From assembly GCA_023382675.1 (NCBI GenBank), contig JAHDWN010000008.1, positions 95,242 through 159,241 on the forward strand: a DNA stretch of 64,000 nt, written 5' to 3'. The notes under the pieces were generated by a model that had not been told where the DNA came from, made no database searches, and saw nothing but the letters and a program-made list of their open reading frames with translations. The stretch is from Anaerolineae bacterium (GTDB lineage Bacteria > Chloroflexota > Anaerolineae > Aggregatilineales > Phototrophicaceae). The position numbers and the translations under genes are program-made. Below, one piece after another: positions 8,986 to 17,392 of the stretch. The first letter of the stretch is position 1. The number at the start of each line of letters is the position of its first letter.

Positions 8986-10263
8986 ATGATAAGAAAATCT
9001 ATTTTTGTTCTGCTCTTGTTGGCGCTGAGCGTATCAGCTACCTTTGCACAGGATAGCGTCTCGCTGATCTATCTCGTCGATGAAAGCCAGAACAGCCAGG
9101 ATATGGCAACGGCGCTTGCCGAAGCCTACATGGCTCAGCATCCGAACGTCACCATAACTGTTGAGAGCCGCCCTGGCGGCACGGAAGGCGACAATATTGT
9201 CAAGACGCGCCTTGCGACAGGTGACATGACCGACATTTTCTTCTACAACTCAGGCTCACTGCTTCAGGCGCTCAATCCGACGCAAACGCTGGTCGATTTG
9301 TCAGATCAGGCGTTCATCGCAAACGTTCAGGAATCGTTCCTGCCGACGGTGTCCCAGGGTGACGGTATTTACGGCGTTCCGACCGGTACCGGTATGGGCG
9401 GCGGCATCCTCTACAACAAGCGGGTTTACGAAGACCTGGGTCTGAGCGTGCCGATGACGTGGGACGATTTTGCGGCTAACAATGCTGCGATTGCAGAGGC
9501 GGGGATCGCGCCGGTTCTGGCAACCTTCGGTGACACGTGGACAGCGCAGCTGTTCGTACTGGCAGATTACTATAATGTCGAACAAGCTGACCCCGGTTTT
9601 GCAGAGCGGTATACGGCGAATGAAGCCAAGTATGCCTCGACCCCCGCGGCGTTGGCCGGGTTCACCTATTTGCAGCAGGGTTTTGAAGATGGCTGGTGGC
9701 AGCAGGACTTCGCAACGACTCGTTTTGAACCGGGTCTGGCACTGCTGGCGAATGGAGAAGTCGCACATTACCCGATGCTAACGTTCGCCCTCTCGACTAT
9801 TGCGGCGAACTTCCCCGATCAGGCAAATGACATTGGCTTCTTCGCGCAGCCCGGCGCCAGTGCCGATGCCAACGGCGCGACTATCTGGATGCCTGCTGGG
9901 ACGTACATTCCGCAGACGACGACCGGGGCAAAACTTGAAGCGGCGCTAGGTTTCCTTGGTTTCATCGCTTCTGTCGAAGGCGTAGACGCCATCAATGCTC
10001 AGGTTGCCCCCAATGGCCCGTACCTGATCAAGGAGTCTTCCCTGCCGGATAGTGTGCTGCCTGCCGTAAAAGATCTCGCTGCCTATATCGACTCCGGCAA
10101 TTCCTATCCCGCACTTGAGTTCCTGTCGCCGATCAAGGGTCCCAATCTGGAGCAACTTTGTGTCGCAGTCGCAACGGGTCAAATGACTGCGGAAGAAGCA
10201 GCCGCGAACTACGATCTTGATGTGGAACGTCAGGCGCAACAACTCGGACTGCCTGGGTGGTAG
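8986..10263 (+). CDS. Sugar ABC transporter substrate-binding protein (family 1)
   Basis: 425 aa. The signal peptide (about residues 1-21, ending in TFAQ) has no Cys lipobox, so the mature protein may be free or held another way. The mature sequence has the family 1 solute-binding pattern: a strand with VDESQNSQD, DIFFYNSGSL, GIYGVPTGTGMGGGILYNKRVYEDLGL and a C-terminal TAEEAAANYD helix. It should capture an oligosaccharide, plausibly rhamnose-containing, and deliver it to the permeases at 10368 and 11246. An AAGGAGTACCACAA leader precedes the ATG. A GAGATC/GATCTC inverted repeat at 8931-8949 could be a regulatory site. Confidence 0.92.
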   Translation: MIRKSIFVLLLLALSVSATFAQDSVSLIYLVDESQNSQDMATALAEAYMAQHPNVTITVESRPGGTEGDNIVKTRLATGDMTDIFFYNSGSLLQALNPTQTLVDLSDQAFIANVQESFLPTVSQGDGIYGVPTGTGMGGGILYNKRVYEDLGLSVPMTWDDFAANNAAIAEAGIAPVLATFGDTWTAQLFVLADYYNVEQADPGFAERYTANEAKYASTPAALAGFTYLQQGFEDGWWQQDFATTRFEPGLALLANGEVAHYPMLTFALSTIAANFPDQANDIGFFAQPGASADANGATIWMPAGTYIPQTTTGAKLEAALGFLGFIASVEGVDAINAQVAPNGPYLIKESSLPDSVLPAVKDLAAYIDSGNSYPALEFLSPIKGPNLEQLCVAVATGQMTAEEAAANYDLDVERQAQQLGLPGW

Positions 10264-10295
10264 TCTGAGTTCAAACTAGTCGTCTATTTGGCTTC

Positions 10296-10325
10296 GAGGA
10301 CTGGCTGTTCAGACAGCCAGTCCTC
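10296..10325 (+). promoter_or_regulatory. Intercistronic hairpin between binding-protein and permease genes
   Basis: A perfect 13-bp stem (GAGGACTGGCTGT against ACAGCCAGTCCTC) with a TCAG loop, 32 nt after the binding-protein stop. There is no T tract. Hairpins at this place in sugar ABC operons commonly protect the upstream mRNA or reduce read-through, so that binding protein is made in excess over permease. That function is inferred. Confidence 0.6.
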
Positions 10326-10367
10326 CGCACTGCCTGCCGTCTCCGCGAGCGAGGATGTTGTAACGGA

Positions 10368-11249
10368 ATGATGAGTGAATCGCGTCCGAAGTACATTCTG
10401 CGAACATATCCCCATTGGTTTTACATTCCCGCCGCCATCATTTTTGCGATTTTTTTCGTCGCGCCCACGGTACTTGCGTTTTATTTCAGTCTCACGCGCT
10501 GGACGCTGTTCGATGCAACATTCATCGGGCTGGAAAACTATCAAAGGTTCTTTGGTGATCCACAACTCAGCGCCGGTCTGCGCAACACCGTCATCTATGC
10601 GGTGATAACCAGCGGTCTCAAGGTGATCATCGGGTTGCTGCTCGCCACACTACTTACATCCCGGCTGTGGTTGAAAGATCTGCTGCGTTCAATCATTTTC
10701 TTTCCAGTCTTGGTAAGCACCGTGGCGGTCGGCATCACCTTCAGCGTATTGATGCAGCCCACGACCGGTCTGATCAACACGGTCCTAAGAACGACGGGGA
10801 TGGGGCCGCCAGACTGGTTGGGCAATCCCGGCATGGCGCTGTTTTCGGTCGCAATGGTTGATGTCTGGCGCGGGCTGGGCATCGCGACGATGATCTACAT
10901 TGCGGGAATCATGTCGATCCCGGATGACTACTTCGAAGCGGCGAAACTCGAAGGCGGCGCCTGGGTGAAGTTCCGTTATGTAGTATTGCCGCTTGCCCGA
11001 AATGCGACATTCACCGTGATCCTGCTTTCGTTCATAGGCGGCTTACGCACCTTTGATTTGATCTGGACAATGACTCGAGGTGGTCCTGGTTTTGCGTCCG
11101 ATGTGCTGACCTCAGTGATCTATAAACAGTACCAGGCTGGTTTCTATGGGCTTTCGACAGCCGGCAACGTGGTACTGTTCATCCTCGTAACTATTATCGT
11201 TTACCCCTTGATGCGCTTCCTGAATCGCCGGGAGCTTGCAGAATTATGA
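10368..11249 (+). CDS. Sugar ABC transporter permease, MalF/UgpA type
   Basis: 293 aa with six predicted membrane helices; the first covers about residues 22-44. The EAA loop that docks the ATPase is present as EAAKLEGGAWVKFRYVVLP at about 190-208. GLENYQRFFGDP near residue 45 is typical of the subfamily. It pairs with the downstream permease, whose start overlaps its stop by 4 nt (ATGA), indicating translational coupling. No ATPase gene accompanies the pair, so a shared MsmK/UgpC-like ATPase encoded elsewhere is likely. Two ATGs in tandem at 10368 and 10371 are both possible starts. Confidence 0.92.
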   Translation: MMSESRPKYILRTYPHWFYIPAAIIFAIFFVAPTVLAFYFSLTRWTLFDATFIGLENYQRFFGDPQLSAGLRNTVIYAVITSGLKVIIGLLLATLLTSRLWLKDLLRSIIFFPVLVSTVAVGITFSVLMQPTTGLINTVLRTTGMGPPDWLGNPGMALFSVAMVDVWRGLGIATMIYIAGIMSIPDDYFEAAKLEGGAWVKFRYVVLPLARNATFTVILLSFIGGLRTFDLIWTMTRGGPGFASDVLTSVIYKQYQAGFYGLSTAGNVVLFILVTIIVYPLMRFLNRRELAEL

Positions 11250-12085
11250 CGGCCATTCGCAAAGTCCTTGCCAACACCTGGCTGGATGCCATATCGTTGA
11301 TAGTGATCGGGATAGTCTTTGTCGTACCTTTCATTTTCATTTTTCTGACAGCTTCTAAAACGGGCCCAGAAGCTGCGATGTTTGAGTTCTCCCTGCCCAC
11401 AAATTTCCAACTCTTTGACAACATTCGCGAGGTGTTGGAATTCCGCGACGGGCGAATGCTCCTGGCGCTGTGGAACAGTACTATTCTTACAGTCGGCTCA
11501 ATCACACTAATTGTATTGCTGTCGGCATTGGTCGCATTTGTGATGCAGCGGCGGCAAGATCGAGTAGCATCGCTCGCCAGCTCTATCATGCTAGCAGGCT
11601 TGATTCTCCCTCCAGCGGTTGTGCCAACCATCTTTGTCCTGCAAAACATCGGCTTGTATCGCACTTTGCTCGGACTGATCATGGTGGAAGTTGCGGTGAC
11701 TATGCCGTTTGCCATCATCACACTGCGCGCGTTCATGGCAACTATCCCGCGCGAAATAGACGAAGCTGCCATCATCGACGGTGCGTCTCCTATGCAAGTG
11801 TTCTTTAGGATTGTCCTACCATTGCTGCGCCCGGCAATCATCACTGTGATCGTGGTGTCATCAGTCGGGATTTACAACGACTTCGCTGGTCCACTTTACT
11901 TCCTGCCCGGCGCTGAAAACGTGACCGTGCAGTTGACGATGTACAGCTTCATAAGCCAGTTCACGTCACAATGGCACCTGTTGTTTGCCAATGTATTGGT
12001 CATCACTATCCCTCCGTTGGTGATGTTCTTGTTCTTCCAGCGGCAGATCGTATCTGGCATGACCAAAGGTGCGATTAAGGGCTGA
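11246..12085 (+). CDS. Sugar ABC transporter permease, MalG/UgpE type
   Basis: 279 aa, six predicted helices. The conserved ATPase-docking loop is EAAIIDGASPMQVFFRIVLP at about residues 173-192. FVVPFIFIFLTASKTGPEA near the N-terminus matches the MalG class. It forms the heterodimeric membrane channel with the product of the gene ending at 11249. The start codon overlaps the upstream stop. It is the last recognisable gene of the cluster; a short truncated reading frame follows 42 nt later. Confidence 0.92.
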   Translation: MTAIRKVLANTWLDAISLIVIGIVFVVPFIFIFLTASKTGPEAAMFEFSLPTNFQLFDNIREVLEFRDGRMLLALWNSTILTVGSITLIVLLSALVAFVMQRRQDRVASLASSIMLAGLILPPAVVPTIFVLQNIGLYRTLLGLIMVEVAVTMPFAIITLRAFMATIPREIDEAAIIDGASPMQVFFRIVLPLLRPAIITVIVVSSVGIYNDFAGPLYFLPGAENVTVQLTMYSFISQFTSQWHLLFANVLVITIPPLVMFLFFQRQIVSGMTKGAIKG

Positions 12086-12127
12086 TGTGTGCTGACTGGA
12101 ATTGCAGCCGTGGATTGAGGACGGATC

Positions 12128-12247
12128 ATGTCACAGTGGAAGATGGCTGAAGGCGTGGTCACCCTATACGTGGGTCATTCTTCGGCTGATGTCCGGTTGA
12201 CAGGCGCTCTGTCGCTCGTCCTCACTGTAAGCGTTCCGAGGCCGTGA
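12128..12247 (+). pseudogene. Possible truncated third gene of the sugar operon
   Basis: A 39-codon frame begins with ATG at 12128 after TTGAGGACGGATC, which contains a reasonable ribosome binding site, and ends at a TGA. The peptide begins MSQWKMAEGVVTLYVGH and has no recognisable domain. Its place directly after the permease gene suggests the start of a lost glycosidase or other operon gene. Chance is equally possible. Confidence 0.25.
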
Positions 12248-12404
12248 GACACCAGGGCGTAGAGCTAAAAGTGGCTTCCAACCGAAATCAGGCGAGATTA
12301 GATTGAACCGGTGGCAAGACATGAGAGGGTGTTCGCAGATGCAAGGTTAAAGCAAGACCATCGTCGTTTCGCGGTGTGAGCAAGACATAGTTGATGCGGT
12401 ACCC

Positions 12405-12516
12405 AAGCCCGTCGGCCCCGAATGAGTACAAAAAGTGTTCAATATGACAAGTCCGGTGCATTACACCGGGCTTTTTGATTCTTACATATTCGAGAGAATC
12501 TGATCGCGGGTACGGC
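12405..12516 (+). repeat. Dispersed repeat, copy 2 (core form)
   Basis: Matches the core of the other copies: GTCGGCCCCG, then GTACAAAAAGTGTTCAATAT, then the hairpin at 12449-12476, then TTCGAGAGAATCTGATCGCG. In this copy the stem reads CCGGTG/CACCGG where the others read CCGCTG/CAGCGG, a compensatory double change that keeps the pairing. It lies about 320 nt after the permease gene, at the border of the sugar cluster and the injection-system locus. The upstream extension of copies 1 and 3 is absent. Confidence 0.75.
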
Positions 12517-12764
12517 CTTTCACCAACCGATCGCGCTTGACGGGCAAGCCCAGGCGTCCACGACCGCCTCAGTTGCGCTCGTCGAGAATGCCCCTAACTT
12601 CGGGAAATCTCCGGACGCCAATCCGAAATGCAGATCGTCGCCGCCAAACCCTGTCGGATACCCGTGTTCATTCTGGCATTTTATGGATGGACACCTAACC
12701 CCTAATTCGAATGATATCGCCGTCGTGAAACACCAGACTGACAGGTCTGTTTGGCTCATCCCCT
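12517..12764. other. Intergenic, no gene seen
   Basis: Lies between the dispersed repeat and the 3' end of the injection-system locus. A minus-strand frame here has no recognisable domain and no ribosome binding site. Confidence 0.4.
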
Positions 12765-14909
12765 TCAATCTGGGCGATTTTCTTGCCGAATCTCGACCAT
12801 CTCAATCGTGCCGCCCCGGCGCACCCGGCTCTGAACCAGCTCCGAGGAAAGCCGTCTTTCAATCCGCACCAGCTTTGCGCTTCGGGTGCGAACTTCACGT
12901 ATTTCCTCCACAATCTCCGCTTCGTCACGGACGGGAGCGGGGACGGCAACCGCATTCTGAGCGTTCACTAACTGTACCCGCAGTTGCCAACGCTTCCTCA
13001 ACACACTTTCCTGGTCGAGGAAGATGCCGTATATCAGGTTGAGCAGGGATGCAAAGCCGAACAGGACGATCACGGTAATGACCATATCATCGTTATCAGG
13101 GCGGGGCGGGTTTGTAAATAGCTCCCCAACGATAGCGGCAAGCGCCAGAGCGCGCAACAAGGGAATCGCTGTATCGATGAGCAGCACCAATCGACTCAGG
13201 CCGGCGCCCAGGCGCGCGGCATAGATATTCATAACGAACCGGATCAATTCGAGCACAAACGCCAGCCCCTCGACAATGAGCCACGCCACGGTCGCCATAC
13301 GCAGCGCCTGATTGAGCCAACCAGACATGGTTGCCGGATCGGTCGAGAGCGGATAAGTCACTTCATCATGGCGAACCAACACGATCAAGGCCCCCGTAAT
13401 GATGCCGGAACTGACGATAAATTTGACCAACCCGGTGATGAACCAGGCTGTGCCGGTTACCGGCTCGTTCTGGATGCCAAACCGATACAGGCTGCCGATG
13501 ATTTGCCAGATGCCCGCCAGCAGGTAAAGCCCACCGAATGTCAGGGCGAACGTCTGAGCAATCAACTCATTATCAGTTCGTGTGGCTGAACCCGTGTCTC
13601 GCCCGACGCCCAGAAATACGAACATGATCGACATGAAGGCGAGAATCTTGAGCACCTCGCCCAGGACTCGGCTGTAGCTGCCGATCCATAACGAAGGCAC
13701 TTCATCATTCAATGCTGCCAGCACACCTGTCCGGCGTTCCGTCCTGCGCAACTTATTGGTGATGCCAATATCCTTCAAATAGGCGAGGATGCCCAATACC
13801 AGATACCCGGTACCCCCGATCGCAAGCGCGGCGATACTCAGGTTGCCAGCCGCGGTCTTATCACTGCAGATCTGACGTGCCTGGTCATTTTCTGGTGTTT
13901 GACACTGTTCCTGCGTCGTGGCGTCGACCAAAGGCTGATTCCCCTGGAGACTGTCAGCCGTCCGGACTGTCATCACGGACGAGGCGACAAACAGGGCGGC
14001 AGCGACCAGCTTGAACAAGCCAAATATGGACCGAGCGATCCAGATCCAGCGTTCGCGCTTCTGCTTCGGGGTTACGCTCGCCGGTCGCCCCGCTCTGACC
14101 CATTTCACAAAAGAGCCTATGTACAACCGAATCCAGTCGACCCCCTCGTACAGGAGCACGAAACCAGCGGCAATAAGAAGCAAGATGATCGCGATGTAGC
14201 TGTTGGAATTGGCATACAGAGCAATCGTTGCCGTAACAGTGAACAATCCGGCAACCGTATTCCCGAAAAAGATAAGACCTGCCCACCAGTCTCTTTTCTC
14301 CGGTTGTGTCGGGTCGATTTCGTAGCCGCCGCTTTCGGTGATTTTGGCGCCTCTCAGGCTCAACGTCATGCCGGAAATGGATACAATCGCCAGCAGACCA
14401 CCGCTGACAATCCCGATGACCAGCAGAGCAACGCTCTGGCCCACAGCATCCGACGCCTGGAACAGCGTGACAAACAAGCCCAGTATCAGTAGTAAGTTCA
14501 CAAATTCTGTAGCGAGGCGGCCCGTGAATCCTTTTGCCAGCAGGCGATTGATAGCGACGGCATTGGCGCTGCCACCGGGTGGCGGACCGCCCCCACCGCC
14601 TATCTGAGGCCCCACGACATCCAGATCGGACAAACTATCTCGAGCGGTGGCGAACCCTTCGTCGTCAGAGTCGGAGAAACTGTCCCTGGCAGTGACGAAA
14701 CTTTCGTCGTCCGAACTTGAATCAGAGACCGAAATAATTCGCCTGCGAGAACGCCTTGCAGGTTCCAGGCGTTCCTCGACTTCTTCAGCATCCCTTACAG
14801 CGTCTCGCACATCGGGATCGGTTGAGGAGCTGTCTTCGTCAGCGCCGACGCCAGAACCGCTGTCATCGGGCAAATCGCGTTCATCATCGGGCGGTACACC
14901 ATCAGTCAC
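12765..14909 (-). CDS. Polytopic membrane protein with acidic repeat-bearing N-terminus, injection-locus associated
   Basis: 714 aa from the GTG at 14909, which has AGGAGG six bases upstream; an upstream in-frame TTG at 14933 would place that site inside the gene. The first 110 residues are charged and Ser/Asp-rich. They include a near-duplicate unit (DDESFVTARDSFSD then DDEGFATARDSLSD) and a Gly/Pro run. About ten hydrophobic helices follow from residue 125 to about 640, then a basic, coiled-coil-prone C-terminal tail of about 80 residues (EIVEEIREVRTRSAKLVRIERR). The family is not recognised. It is last in the same direction as the eCIS genes and close to two other membrane-protein genes, so a role in placing or triggering the particle at the membrane is plausible but unproven. 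Confidence 0.75.
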   Translation of the reverse strand: MTDGVPPDDERDLPDDSGSGVGADEDSSSTDPDVRDAVRDAEEVEERLEPARRSRRRIISVSDSSSDDESFVTARDSFSDSDDEGFATARDSLSDLDVVGPQIGGGGGPPPGGSANAVAINRLLAKGFTGRLATEFVNLLLILGLFVTLFQASDAVGQSVALLVIGIVSGGLLAIVSISGMTLSLRGAKITESGGYEIDPTQPEKRDWWAGLIFFGNTVAGLFTVTATIALYANSNSYIAIILLLIAAGFVLLYEGVDWIRLYIGSFVKWVRAGRPASVTPKQKRERWIWIARSIFGLFKLVAAALFVASSVMTVRTADSLQGNQPLVDATTQEQCQTPENDQARQICSDKTAAGNLSIAALAIGGTGYLVLGILAYLKDIGITNKLRRTERRTGVLAALNDEVPSLWIGSYSRVLGEVLKILAFMSIMFVFLGVGRDTGSATRTDNELIAQTFALTFGGLYLLAGIWQIIGSLYRFGIQNEPVTGTAWFITGLVKFIVSSGIITGALIVLVRHDEVTYPLSTDPATMSGWLNQALRMATVAWLIVEGLAFVLELIRFVMNIYAARLGAGLSRLVLLIDTAIPLLRALALAAIVGELFTNPPRPDNDDMVITVIVLFGFASLLNLIYGIFLDQESVLRKRWQLRVQLVNAQNAVAVPAPVRDEAEIVEEIREVRTRSAKLVRIERRLSSELVQSRVRRGGTIEMVEIRQENRPD

Positions 14910-15002
14910 AGGATTCCTCCTAGTTCTTCCCAATCTGTCTGTGGACGGGCGCGTCGCACGATCTGCGTTACACTGTGTGCCTCACCGGACAGGAGTCGCC
15001 CC

Positions 15003-15779
15003 ATGCTCGGCAGACTGCGCATCCCCTTCTTCGTCCTGGCGTTAATCATGCTGCTCGTCGTGATCGGTTTGGAGACCGGCTCGGCGCTGTTTGTGAAGGC
15101 CGGGGGCATCGGCGCGGATACCGCTGCCCGCATCTCGGACGATGCGAACCGGCAAGACATTGAGCGGGCAAGGGCGGAAAACGGCGCGCCGCCCGGTTTC
15201 GCGGTCGCATCCCTGGCGCTGATTGACGTCATCCTCCTGTTCACTGTCGCCCTGATGGGCGTCAGCATGATCGTGCCACAGCACATCCACGCGCGCTTCC
15301 AGGGCTGCGCGACCTGCCTCTTCACCTGTCTGTCATGTATGCCGGCAATTGGCGTAGCGCTGGCGGCATTGCTGGCAGTCATGACCATGATTCTGCTGCT
15401 CATCGCCTTCCCCTTCGGTACGATCATCTATGCGATTGTGTACGGAAGTTTCCCGCGCGGCGACGTGCTGGTGCTGCTTTCTATCATCATGGGGCTAAAA
15501 ATCCTGTTCATCGTACTCCTACTGCTGGCGCACCAGCGCTTCCTGCAAAATCTGGGGCTGATGCTGCTGATCCTGCTTTCGCTCGCGGGCGGTGTCATCG
15601 TCAACTTCATCATCAGTTTTCCGCCCGGTCTGCTCGTCAGCATCGCCGATGGCGTCGCGGCGATCGTCGTCGCGATCCTGTCGATCCTGTGCCTGATCCC
15701 GCTCTTCGTGGGCGCACTCATCGGCATCGTGACCGCGCTCAAACCCGGCAGCCTCCCCCAACTACGGATTCAGGAGTAG
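15003..15779 (+). CDS. Multi-pass membrane protein of unknown function
   Basis: 258 aa with about six hydrophobic segments: one near residues 7-27, an extracytoplasmic or cytosolic loop with IERARAENGAPPG, then helices at about 68-90, 110-135, 140-180, 183-205 and 215-245. A Cys cluster (CATCLFTCLSC) lies near residue 102. The family is not recognised. It is the only plus-strand gene within the injection-system locus. It is divergent from the polytopic protein at 12765-14909, with about 90 nt between, and its end overlaps the convergent gene at 15762 by 18 nt. The overlap and location suggest association with the locus. Confidence 0.65.
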   Translation: MLGRLRIPFFVLALIMLLVVIGLETGSALFVKAGGIGADTAARISDDANRQDIERARAENGAPPGFAVASLALIDVILLFTVALMGVSMIVPQHIHARFQGCATCLFTCLSCMPAIGVALAALLAVMTMILLLIAFPFGTIIYAIVYGSFPRGDVLVLLSIIMGLKILFIVLLLLAHQRFLQNLGLMLLILLSLAGGVIVNFIISFPPGLLVSIADGVAAIVVAILSILCLIPLFVGALIGIVTALKPGSLPQLRIQE

Positions 15780-16337
15780 CACGCACGGCGCGGTTTCGCT
15801 GCAATCCCCGTCAATCGTCAATGTCCCACCCGCACGATAGATCGTCAGCCGCACGTCGTCCTCCGGCGACGGCGTGGCCGTGGTCTGCGCGTCCGGGGTC
15901 GCTGGCGGCGGCAAAGGCGTCATGCGCACGTTGACCGTCAGCCGCGCAGCCTGCTCCAGTTCCAGGTTCAATTCGTCGCCATCCCCTATGCTCATCAGGC
16001 GCAGCCGCAGTCGCCGGGAAATTGGGTTCAAGCCGATGTCGCTGATAGCCAGCTCACAGTTATCAACCATGCGCAAACGCGGCGGCTCCGCCCCAGCGTC
16101 GATCATGCAGTTGTCCTCGTCCTCAATCGTGATGTCGCCCAGGCCGATGTCGAACGTCAGCCGCTGCGAGATCGAGTCCATCCAGGCGGGCGGCGTCTGG
16201 AAGGCTTTCAACTGCTCCTCGATGTCGCCGTCATCATTGTTGTTATCTCCCGACGTATTGCGGATGCCTACACCTGCGCCGACGACGTACAGCACAACCA
16301 GGATCAGGACGAGGATGATGAACAATCGACGGCTCAC
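15762..16337 (-). CDS. Single-pass membrane-anchored protein, injection-locus associated
   Basis: 191 aa, with a GTG start at 16337 preceded by CAGG seven bases upstream. An N-terminal helix (about residues 5-25) is a signal anchor without a clear cleavage site. The rest is predicted beta-rich (LTFDIGLGDITIEDEDNCMI and similar), with four Cys that could pair outside the cell and a Pro/Thr-rich linker (TPLPPPATPDAQTTATPSP) before the last strand region. The family is not recognised. It starts 12 nt after the stop of the upstream gene at 16350, so it belongs to the same transcription unit. Confidence 0.65.
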   Translation of the reverse strand: MSRRLFIILVLILVVLYVVGAGVGIRNTSGDNNNDDGDIEEQLKAFQTPPAWMDSISQRLTFDIGLGDITIEDEDNCMIDAGAEPPRLRMVDNCELAISDIGLNPISRRLRLRLMSIGDGDELNLELEQAARLTVNVRMTPLPPPATPDAQTTATPSPEDDVRLTIYRAGGTLTIDGDCSETAPCVLLLNP

Positions 16338-16349
16338 ATGAATACCTGA

Positions 16350-17369
16350 CTACTGCCGGAATTCCCGGTGATTGTTGCTCAGGTTATTGTCGCCGGCGAT
16401 CTCAAGGTCAGCCACATAGTGCGCAGACACGAGAGGAGGCGCTGCCGCCGACCGCATCGGCAGCACCGTTCGTTCTCCAGGCGACAACGGCGGAACGTCA
16501 ATGTTCACGGACGCGGTACCGCCATTGATTCTCGCGACGCTCACAGTCACGTTCAACCGCAGGTTACCCGCGGGCGACGACGCCTGGCCCACGTTGGCGA
16601 TCGCAATATTCAAGGTTCCCCCGGATGACGTCATGGAAGTGATCGCCACATCGATTCCCTCCAGCGCGTTGACCTGCAACTGGAGAGCGGCAATCTGCTG
16701 TCGCAGATTATCGATAGTGACGCTCAACGCAGCGATCGTGCCGTCGCGAGCGTTGACATCTGCCTGTAGGTTGACTATCCGGGTCGCCTGCGGCACGAGC
16801 GTCGCGGTCGCTATGGCGACGCGCGTCTCCTGCGCCTGGAGGGTCGCGACCTGATCAACGCTTTCGATGCCCAGGAACTGGCGATCCTGCGCGAGCGCCG
16901 TTATCGTCGGCACGAGGCGGTTGCTGGTGATTCGCTCGCCGCCCACGAAGGCGCCAATGACCGCGCCGACAGCGATGAGCAGGAACAGCAAGACCAGCAG
17001 CGTGCGCCAGGGCAAAATCCGGCGTGTCAGGGTCAGCGAGAGTTCATCGCTGAGCGTGTCCGGTTCTTCGCCAGCCGTGTCGGTGATCTTCATGATGAAG
17101 CGGTACTTATAGGTTCCCGGACGCGCTAGCGCCTTGGCTCGGACGTTGACGAGATAATCATAGCTGGCACCAATTGCGTAATGCCGGTCAACCGGTGGCG
17201 TGACTTCAAACCATGATGTCACGCGCTCCTCTTCCGGGAGGATGTGCGCTTCGGCGAACAGCGCGCGCCCACTGAGGTTGACAACCCGCACCCGGAACTG
17301 GCCACGTCCGAGTCCATCGAGCTTCAGCGGCTCGGCCTGTGGGGAGGTGATTGCGAACATCTCAGCCAT
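16350..17369 (-). CDS. Ig-like / transmembrane / coiled-coil / CARDB-like protein of the injection locus
   Basis: 339 aa. Residues 1-115 form a beta-sandwich-like domain resembling the N-terminus of the neighbouring LysM protein: a FAITSP start, then RVRVVNLSGRALFAEA and GTYKYRFIMKI. A transmembrane helix covers about 120-145. A coiled coil follows at about 175-235 (VNARDGTIAALSVTIDNLRQ), then a C-terminal beta domain of CARDB type (NIAIANVGQASSPAGNLRLN). There is no N-terminal signal, so the first domain is probably cytoplasmic and the coiled coil and C-terminal domain extracytoplasmic. This topology would let it link a cytoplasmic particle to the envelope; that is inference. GAGGAG precedes the ATG by nine bases. 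Confidence 0.75.
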   Translation of the reverse strand: MAEMFAITSPQAEPLKLDGLGRGQFRVRVVNLSGRALFAEAHILPEEERVTSWFEVTPPVDRHYAIGASYDYLVNVRAKALARPGTYKYRFIMKITDTAGEEPDTLSDELSLTLTRRILPWRTLLVLLFLLIAVGAVIGAFVGGERITSNRLVPTITALAQDRQFLGIESVDQVATLQAQETRVAIATATLVPQATRIVNLQADVNARDGTIAALSVTIDNLRQQIAALQLQVNALEGIDVAITSMTSSGGTLNIAIANVGQASSPAGNLRLNVTVSVARINGGTASVNIDVPPLSPGERTVLPMRSAAAPPLVSAHYVADLEIAGDNNLSNNHREFRQ

Positions 17370-17392
17370 CGGCGGTTGCTCCTCAAAGCTGC

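Noticed and set aside
12520-12768. Minus-strand frame near the injection locus end
   Set aside because: No ribosome binding site, no recognisable domain and unlike neighbouring coding sequence.
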